Assembly: GCA_022842255.1 (NCBI GenBank)
Contig: JALHPW010000100.1
Coordinates: forward strand, 1-11,381
Direction of reading: 5' to 3'
Length of the DNA: 11,381 nt
Source of the DNA: Saprospiraceae bacterium
GTDB taxonomy: Bacteria; Bacteroidota; Bacteroidia; Chitinophagales; Saprospiraceae
In this document: piece after piece, positions 1-4,860 of the stretch
Layout of the letters: each line of letters begins with the position of its first letter
Position numbering within the stretch: position 1 is the first letter of the stretch
Notes under the pieces: generated by a model
What the model saw: only the letters and a program-made list of their open reading frames with translations
Databases searched by the model: none
What the model was told of the DNA's origin: nothing
Program-made: the position numbers and the translations under genes

Positions 1-84
1 ACCAAATGACCCTGCTCTCTGGCAGGCCTGAATAACAACTAACTTCCAGTGAATTTTTTGCCTAAAACGTCCTAAGTGTACCCC

Positions 85-1806
85 ATGATTCTGAACCAAC
101 ACACCATTGCCCTTCGCGCCCAATGCGAAGATCTTGTGAAAGACCTTCAGCAACTCAGTCAGGAAATCGGCCACAAAGAACTGGCCGCAACGGTTGGTGA
201 GTTGCGCAATCGGATGTCCGAACCCTTTATGTTTGTCATTGTGGGCGAAGTGAAAGCAGGGAAAAGCAGTTTTGTCAACGCGCTCTTGGAGTCGAAGCGC
301 GAGATTTGCGCCGTTGCGCCCCAACCCATGACCGATACCGTGCAGCAGATTTTGTATGGGGAAAAAGAGGAGCACGTAACGGTCAACCCCTACCTGAAAA
401 AGATTTTCCTGCCCATCGATATCCTGCGCGATATCGCTGTGGTGGATACGCCCGGCACCAACAGCATCATCGAACGGCACCAGGAAATAACCGAACATTT
501 TATCCCGGCCAGCGACCTGGTGATTTTTGTTTTTGAGGCCAAAAACCCTTACCGGCAATCGGCTTGGGACTTTTTCGATTTCATTCACAGCGATTGGCAC
601 AAAAAAATCATCTTCGTTTTACAGCAAAAGGACTTGCTCTCGGAAGCAGATTTAGCGGTCAATGAACGTGGTTTGTACGATTTCGCCGTTAAAAAAGGCA
701 TGGCCGAGCCGGTCATTTATGCCACCAGTGCCAAGGCCGAGCTCGAAGGCCGCTTCGACCAGAGCAATTTTTCCGCCGTGCGCGATTACATCCGTACCCA
801 TGTGACGGGCGGGCGAGGCGCAGCCCTGAAACTGAAGAACAACCTGACCACCTCGCAGCATATCCTCGATCGACTACGAACCGACTTGGATACCCGCACC
901 GAGCAGTTTCGGGTGGATACCGAGTTTCGCAACGACATCCATCAAACGCTGGACAACCAGGAAAAAAAATCGAACCACCACGTTACCCTGCTCATCGAAA
1001 ACCTGCTCAACGGGTATGATAAAATTACGCGGAACATGGGCCAGGAGCTTTCCGACGGGCTGTCGTTCCCCTCGTTGCTGAAACGTTCGTTTATGGGGCT
1101 TTTCAGCAAACAAGCCAGTATTACCGATTGGTTGAACGGACTTGCCAAACAATTGGAACTCCAGCTCAATGCCGAACTCCGAAACAAACTCAACGATGGA
1201 GTGGTAGATTTGGCCGATACCGTGCAGCAAATGGCCAAAATGATTGACCTGAAAATCAGGGCCGCAGACACCGTGGTCAAGAGCGATTCTTACATTTTCG
1301 AGACGATTTCCGAAAAACGTGCCGCGGTGATGAAAGAATTGCAGGAGGCTTTTTCCCGGTTCATGACCCGTTCTGAAAGTTTTAACGACGGCCGACTGTT
1401 TCCGGAAAATGCCAGTGTTTCCCCCAATATTGCCGCCGGGAGTGGGGTAGCGGTCATCGGACTGGTTTTGGCGGGAGTAACGAAAATGGCGGTGTTCGAC
1501 ATCACCGGTGGGGTGCTGACCGGGATTGGGGTGTTGTTCGCTGGGTTTACGGCCCGGGCACAGCGCAGTAAGATTGTAAAAGGCTATGAGGCGGAGATTG
1601 CAACCGGGCGTACCCAGATGTTGGAGGCCCTCGATGCCAAGTTGCGGGGCTATGTCAAAACAATAAAGGGTCGGATTGGAGACAATTTTGGAGAAATAGA
1701 TGCTCTTTTGGCCAATGAGGAAACCCAAATTGCACACTTCAATGCACAGCATTTGGCCTTGCGCGAACGCCTGGAAGCACTGGACAAAGCACTGGAAATC
1801 AGCTAA
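85..1806 (+). CDS. Dynamin-like GTPase (bacterial dynamin family)
   Basis: This is a 573-residue GTPase of the bacterial dynamin-like type, probably acting at the cytoplasmic membrane. Seen: a P-loop GEVKAGKS at residues 54-61, a switch-I candidate PMTDT at 81-85, the G3 motif DTPG at 121-124, a G4 position reading QQKD at 180-183 in place of N/TKxD, and a SAK-like G5 at about 215-217. A long, mostly helical region (about 255-440) follows. Near the end, two hydrophobic segments (about 455-466 and 473-490), separated by a short polar turn, resemble a membrane-inserting hairpin or paddle. A GTG at 76 follows directly on an in-frame stop, so it could also be the start; I chose the ATG at 85. Known family members remodel or tether membranes. 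Many occur as adjacent pairs; only one is visible here, and a partner could lie upstream of the window. The substrate membrane and role cannot be read from the sequence. Confidence 0.88.
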   Translation: MILNQHTIALRAQCEDLVKDLQQLSQEIGHKELAATVGELRNRMSEPFMFVIVGEVKAGKSSFVNALLESKREICAVAPQPMTDTVQQILYGEKEEHVTVNPYLKKIFLPIDILRDIAVVDTPGTNSIIERHQEITEHFIPASDLVIFVFEAKNPYRQSAWDFFDFIHSDWHKKIIFVLQQKDLLSEADLAVNERGLYDFAVKKGMAEPVIYATSAKAELEGRFDQSNFSAVRDYIRTHVTGGRGAALKLKNNLTTSQHILDRLRTDLDTRTEQFRVDTEFRNDIHQTLDNQEKKSNHHVTLLIENLLNGYDKITRNMGQELSDGLSFPSLLKRSFMGLFSKQASITDWLNGLAKQLELQLNAELRNKLNDGVVDLADTVQQMAKMIDLKIRAADTVVKSDSYIFETISEKRAAVMKELQEAFSRFMTRSESFNDGRLFPENASVSPNIAAGSGVAVIGLVLAGVTKMAVFDITGGVLTGIGVLFAGFTARAQRSKIVKGYEAEIATGRTQMLEALDAKLRGYVKTIKGRIGDNFGEIDALLANEETQIAHFNAQHLALRERLEALDKALEIS

Positions 1807-1913
1807 ATAAAAGCAAGATTACTTTTTGATAAATTAATAGGTTTCCCTTCGCAAACAATAAATTTTTGTTCAAGTACCTGAACATTGGTATGCTAAAAAA
1901 TTGAAACTGGCGT

Positions 1914-1921
1914 TACTTTTG
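1914..1921 (+). promoter_or_regulatory. Bacteroidota-type -7 box (TACTTTTG)
   Basis: TACTTTTG matches the Bacteroidota -7 consensus TAnnTTTG exactly and is followed by CA, a common context. It lies about 110 bp past the end of the dynamin-like gene and faces a terminator about 190 bp downstream. I do not find a -33 TTTG at normal spacing: the nearby TTGs are about 10 and 26 bases away. Only half of the promoter is therefore supported. Confidence 0.35.
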
Positions 1922-1925
1922 CATG

Positions 1926-2143
1926 AACAATGACAATGTTTCTTTTAATCCCCATTGCTAGCAGTTCAAAGATAATCCTCAAGCCTTCCCTATCTGCTGG
2001 CTTTTCAGAAAAACAACACTATGACGTGCTCCAAAGGGGCAAAATAACTTGAATTTATCACGGCACTCTGCCGACGATATAAAGATGTAATCGGTTTTTG
2101 GGATGTCCTCTTCCGCAGTAACTGCGGAGGGGGATTTTTCTTT
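1926..2143 (+). ncRNA. Possible small RNA or small-ORF transcript between promoter box and terminator
   Basis: This stretch lies between an exact -7 box and a strong intrinsic terminator, inside a 560-bp gap with no long ORF. Predicted structure includes an 8-bp stem, 1957-1964 with 1994-2001 (one G-U pair), and a small hairpin 2061-2065/2069-2073. An ATG at 1930 opens a 40-codon frame ending at the TGA at 2050-2052. Its peptide starts MTMFLLIPIASSSKII and has a hydrophobic N-terminus, but it shows no recognisable family and looks close to random translation. I looked for tmRNA, SRP RNA and 6S features and saw no convincing match. The call rests only on the promoter/terminator arrangement; whether the product is RNA or peptide is open. 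Confidence 0.25.
2107..2143 (+). terminator. Intrinsic terminator, 13-bp stem with T-tract
   Basis: Bases 2107-2119 pair with 2121-2133: a GC-rich core (CCGCAGT against ACTGCGG) plus outer pairs that include two G-U wobbles. A T-rich run follows (five T at 2135-2139, then more T from 2141). The orientation suits plus-strand transcription only; no T-tract follows on the other strand. It lies 300 bp past the dynamin-like gene, so it may serve that gene or an intervening transcript. Confidence 0.65.
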
Positions 2144-2161
2144 GTGGGGTTAAATACAAGG

Positions 2162-2188
2162 GAGGCGGTAACTTGAAGTTATCGCCTC
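2162..2188. terminator. Hairpin, 13-bp near-perfect palindrome
   Basis: GAGGCGGTAACTT at 2162-2174 pairs with 2176-2188, with a single G-U wobble and a formal one-base loop. It is followed on the plus strand by GGTTCTTTCT, a weak T-rich tail. It may be a second terminator between the convergent genes or a regulatory palindrome. A related core (TAACTTGAATTTATC) occurs at about 2045-2059, so the motif is present twice in this gap. Confidence 0.45.
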
Positions 2189-2201
2189 GGTTCTTTCTAA
2201 A

Positions 2202-2351
2202 AATCAAACAGGAAAACAGCAAAACAGGAGAACAGGAAAATTTAAAATTACTAGGGGCTTTAATCCGAAAAAGGCTAAATTTTAGTCTAATTTGAAATCA
2301 ATTCCCTTTTAATTTTCCTGTTTTCCTGTTTTCCTGTTTTCCTGTTTGATT
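2202..2351. repeat. 150-bp inverted repeat with 45-46-bp arms
   Basis: The left arm 2202-2247 is the reverse complement of the right arm 2307-2351 with two mismatches and one extra base; the spacer is about 59 bases. The right arm contains four perfect tandem copies of TTTTCCTG (2313-2344); the left arm is a decayed version of the same array. It ends 15 bases after the porX stop codon (porX is read leftwards), so it could act as porX's terminator. Its size and terminal repeats also fit a small non-autonomous mobile element. No target-site duplication is visible in the flanks. Confidence 0.7.
2313..2344. repeat. Four tandem copies of an 8-bp unit (TTTTCCTG)
   Basis: Four exact back-to-back copies (2313-2320, 2321-2328, 2329-2336, 2337-2344) are followed by TTTGATT. 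Such a short perfect array can gain or lose units by slippage. It forms most of the right arm of the larger inverted repeat. Confidence 0.85.
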
Positions 2352-2366
2352 CCCCTTCCATTTCCC

Positions 2367-3923
2367 CTACTTGCTCCGCATCCGCACCACCGGACAAATC
2401 ATTTCCTCCAGGCTAATGCCGCCATGCTGGAAAGTATTCCGGTAATAATTGTGGTAGTGGTTGTAGTTGTTCGGGTACAGGAAAAAGCAGTCTTCCGTAG
2501 CAAAAATGAAGGTGCTGCTGATGTTGGGTCTCGGCAGACCAGCCTTTTGCGGGTCTTTGATGGCGAGTACATCGCGGGCCTCGTACTGGAGGTTGCGGCC
2601 TACTTTGTATCGCAGGTTGGTGGTGGTTTCACGGTCGCCAACCACCTTCGAGGGGCTTTGCACCCGAATGGTTCCGTGGTCGGTGGTGACGAACAATTGC
2701 ACGTCTCGGCCTTCCAGTTTTTTTAAGGCGGTCCAGAGTGGCGAGTGCAAGAACCAAGAGCGGGTGAGCGAGCGGTAAGCGCGTTCGTCGCCGGCAAGTT
2801 CTTTCAGCACTTCCATCTCCGTGCGGGCGTGTGAAAGCATGTCGATGAAGTTGTACACAATGACCGTGAGGTCGTTGTTCATACAATTCAAAATATTGTC
2901 GTTCAGGTCTTTACCGTGGTTGACATTGGTTACTTTGATGTAGTCCCATTTCACGGGTTTGCGGAAGGCGCGTTCGATTTGTTTGCCCAAAAAGAAGTCT
3001 TCAAACATGTTTTTCCCGCCTTCATCCGTATCGTTTTTCCATTTGTCGGGGAAATTCTTTTCAATATCCGAAGGCATCATGCCTGCAAAAATGGCGTTGC
3101 GGCTATACTGGGTTGCGGTGGGCAGGATGCTGAAAAAATAGCCCTCCTGTTCGGTGCGGAACAGTTCGTTCAGGATGGGTTCGATGGTTTTCCACTGGTC
3201 GTACCGAAGGTTGTCGAGCAGCAGCATGATGGTAGGCGTGCCATTGCCGACGTGTGGGAAAATATGCTTGCGCATCATGGAATGCGACATAATCGGGCCC
3301 ACCTCCTTGGTTCGGTCTACCCAATCGAAGTAATTTTTGACCACGAATTTCGAGAACTCGGTATTGGCCTGCTCCTTCTGCTGTGAAAGGATTTCGCTCA
3401 CGCCAGTAGCCTCGTTGGCATCCACCCGCATTTCCCAGTTTACGATTTTTTTGTAGGCATCTACCCACTCCGTTTGGTTGAGTCCGCCGGTGATTTCCAT
3501 GAAAATCTCGCGGAATTCCTGCTGGTAATTCAGTGCGGTTTTTTCGCTCAGGAGCCGTTTGTTGTCCAGAATTTTTTTGAGCGTCAGGAGAATTTGATTC
3601 GGGTTGACCGGCTTGATGAGGTAGTCGGAGATTTGTCCGCCGATGGCATCTTCCATCACGTGTTCGGCTTCGTTTTTGGTAATCATCACCACGGGTACGG
3701 TGCGGTTTCGGGCCTTGATTTTCATCAAAACCTCCAAGCCGGTAAGTCCGGGCATACTTTCATCGAGGAACACCACGTCGATGTCGGACGCCTGTTCGTA
3801 ATAGATTTCCACCGCATCGTGGCCATTGGTGGCGGTTACCACTTCATAGCCTTTGTTTTGGAGGAACATCAGGTGGGGTTTGAGAAGGTCGATCTCGTCG
3901 TCAGCCCAGAGGATTTTGGTCAT
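2367..3923 (-). CDS. porX: PorX, T9SS response regulator (receiver + PglZ domain)
   Basis: This 518-residue cytoplasmic response regulator is the PorX partner of the PorY/SigP pathway, which controls type IX secretion in Bacteroidota. Seen: a CheY-like receiver at residues 1-120 with acidic pocket D8-D9, phospho-acceptor D54 in FLDESMPGLTG, a Thr in MITKN at about 82, and K104 in LIKP. A helical linker (about 121-215) is followed by a PglZ domain of the alkaline-phosphatase superfamily (about 225-518). Candidate metal/active-site residues are D237 (MLLLDNLRYDQ), T271 (LPTATQYSR), D361 and H365 (NFIDMLSHA), D415-H416 (VTTDHGT) and H500 (FQHGGISLEEM). PorX PglZ domains are reported to be zinc-dependent phosphodiesterases; the full set of expected residues suggests an active enzyme here. 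There is no DNA-binding domain. It starts at the only sensible ATG (MTKILWADDE). The sensor PorY is not in the window. It lies 146 bp downstream of a same-strand methyltransferase gene. Confidence 0.95.
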   Translation of the reverse strand: MTKILWADDEIDLLKPHLMFLQNKGYEVVTATNGHDAVEIYYEQASDIDVVFLDESMPGLTGLEVLMKIKARNRTVPVVMITKNEAEHVMEDAIGGQISDYLIKPVNPNQILLTLKKILDNKRLLSEKTALNYQQEFREIFMEITGGLNQTEWVDAYKKIVNWEMRVDANEATGVSEILSQQKEQANTEFSKFVVKNYFDWVDRTKEVGPIMSHSMMRKHIFPHVGNGTPTIMLLLDNLRYDQWKTIEPILNELFRTEQEGYFFSILPTATQYSRNAIFAGMMPSDIEKNFPDKWKNDTDEGGKNMFEDFFLGKQIERAFRKPVKWDYIKVTNVNHGKDLNDNILNCMNNDLTVIVYNFIDMLSHARTEMEVLKELAGDERAYRSLTRSWFLHSPLWTALKKLEGRDVQLFVTTDHGTIRVQSPSKVVGDRETTTNLRYKVGRNLQYEARDVLAIKDPQKAGLPRPNISSTFIFATEDCFFLYPNNYNHYHNYYRNTFQHGGISLEEMICPVVRMRSK

Positions 3924-4069
3924 AATATTTTGTCTGTTGATGCGGGGATTGGTGGATGGTTAGGGAGCAAGGTGTTCAAACGGCACAATTGCTTTTGGGT
4001 TGTGTGGGGAGGAAAAAAGTGTTGCAAATGTCCGAATTTCTGGCTTTGGCAGTACCTTCCATTAGAAAT

Positions 4070-4789
4070 CTAACACCGCTTTAAAATAGTGGTTCGGGTA
4101 AAATCAGGTGTATAGGCCACCGGTGCCATACGGTCTTCCATCACGCTGAACCCGTCCGCAATAATCTGTTGAAAAGCAGTCAAATAGTAGGGGCGCTCGG
4201 TATTGTCCACCACTAAAAGCCCCCCAGGTTTCAACCGAGGTATTGCTTGCTGGATACAAGAAGGCCTTGCCCTGCCATCCACCAATACTACATCAAAATA
4301 GGCTTCCGGGAATTGGTCTATGCAGCGTGCATAGGACTCAAAACTCATGTTTTCCAGGCCCTTTACATTGCTTTTGAAATCATTGGGGTTGCTGTGCGAG
4401 CGCGGGCGCGAATCGGTCACGGGCACTGGCGACACAAAAAAGCCACGCCAATGTTGATACCCTTTGGCCGCAACTGTTTCGGTCAGGGTTTTAAACCATT
4501 CGGCATGGTCCTCCACCGTTGCTACTTGTGCGACATTTTTGCAGAAAAACAAGGTAGAACCCCCGCCGCCGTACTCAAAGACCCTAAATTCGGGTCTTAG
4601 ATTTTCCTTCAAAAAATCAAGTGCCAGAAAATTTATCCATGGCAATTCATCTACAACAGAATTACGACCTGGTTGAAACGACTCCGACCAACGTGTTCTA
4701 TACTTCCAAATTTGTTTGAAATGTGACCATCCTTGCGCATAAACGATTGATTGCCAAACGAAAAATGGTAAAGTTTTTTTCCAAGACAT
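4070..4789 (-). CDS. SAM-dependent methyltransferase-like protein
   Basis: This protein of about 239 residues has a class I (Rossmann) methyltransferase core. From the ATG at 4789, the SAM-binding motif I reads FRVFEYGGGGST, then an acidic second strand ATVEDHAEW, then DVVLVDGRARPSC for the post-motif strand, and KPGGLLVVDNTER for the next strand and loop. The substrate cannot be read; proteins of this look are often found among cell-surface or polysaccharide genes, which is only a hint. An alternative ATG at 4846 would add 19 residues. I prefer 4789 because the MSWKKTLPFF start looks natural, the extra residues look like translated spacer, and a promoter-like -7 box lies between the two starts. 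It diverges from the exported-protein gene at 4861 and ends 146 bp before porX on the same strand, so readthrough into porX is possible. Confidence 0.75.
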   Translation of the reverse strand: MSWKKTLPFFVWQSIVYAQGWSHFKQIWKYRTRWSESFQPGRNSVVDELPWINFLALDFLKENLRPEFRVFEYGGGGSTLFFCKNVAQVATVEDHAEWFKTLTETVAAKGYQHWRGFFVSPVPVTDSRPRSHSNPNDFKSNVKGLENMSFESYARCIDQFPEAYFDVVLVDGRARPSCIQQAIPRLKPGGLLVVDNTERPYYLTAFQQIIADGFSVMEDRMAPVAYTPDFTRTTILKRC

Positions 4790-4806
4790 ATTGCTCCAAT
4801 TTGACG

Positions 4807-4835
4807 CAAAGGAACACAAAAGGCCGAACTCAAAA
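4807..4835 (-). promoter_or_regulatory. Possible promoter for the methyltransferase gene
   Basis: Reading the minus strand, TTTTG (4835-4831) is followed after 16 bases by TTCCTTTG (4814-4807), one base off the TAnnTTTG -7 consensus. A start point a few bases downstream would put transcription just before the ATG at 4789 and after the alternative ATG at 4846, which supports the shorter protein. The spacer is slightly short for the class. Confidence 0.35.
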
Positions 4836-4860
4836 TATCTAACCATTCAATACTATCTCG

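Noticed and set aside
1..84. Possible tail of an upstream gene at the left edge (frames closing at 29-31 or 33-35).
   Set aside because: Fewer than 11 codons are visible in either frame, with nothing recognisable.
874..1752. 292-codon open frame on the minus strand opposite the dynamin-like gene.
   Set aside because: It overlaps fully a gene with clear GTPase motifs, and its translation has no recognisable domain and an uneven, shadow-like composition.
1926..2143. tmRNA, SRP RNA or 6S RNA in the intergenic segment.
   Set aside because: No tmRNA acceptor-stem ends or tag frame, no SRP tetraloop domain, and no long closing stem linking the 5' and 3' ends as in 6S.
2202..2351. CRISPR-like array from the repeated TTTTCCTG units.
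   Set aside because: The units are 8 bp and contiguous with no spacers, and the two sides are inverted copies.
3924..4069. Promoter for porX (GACATTTG at 4032-4025, minus strand).
   Set aside because: One mismatch in the -7 box and no -33 element at proper spacing, about 100 bp from the start; too weak to list.
3474..4073. 199-codon plus-strand frame opposite the porX receiver region.
   Set aside because: It is an antisense shadow of conserved receiver codons with no family features.
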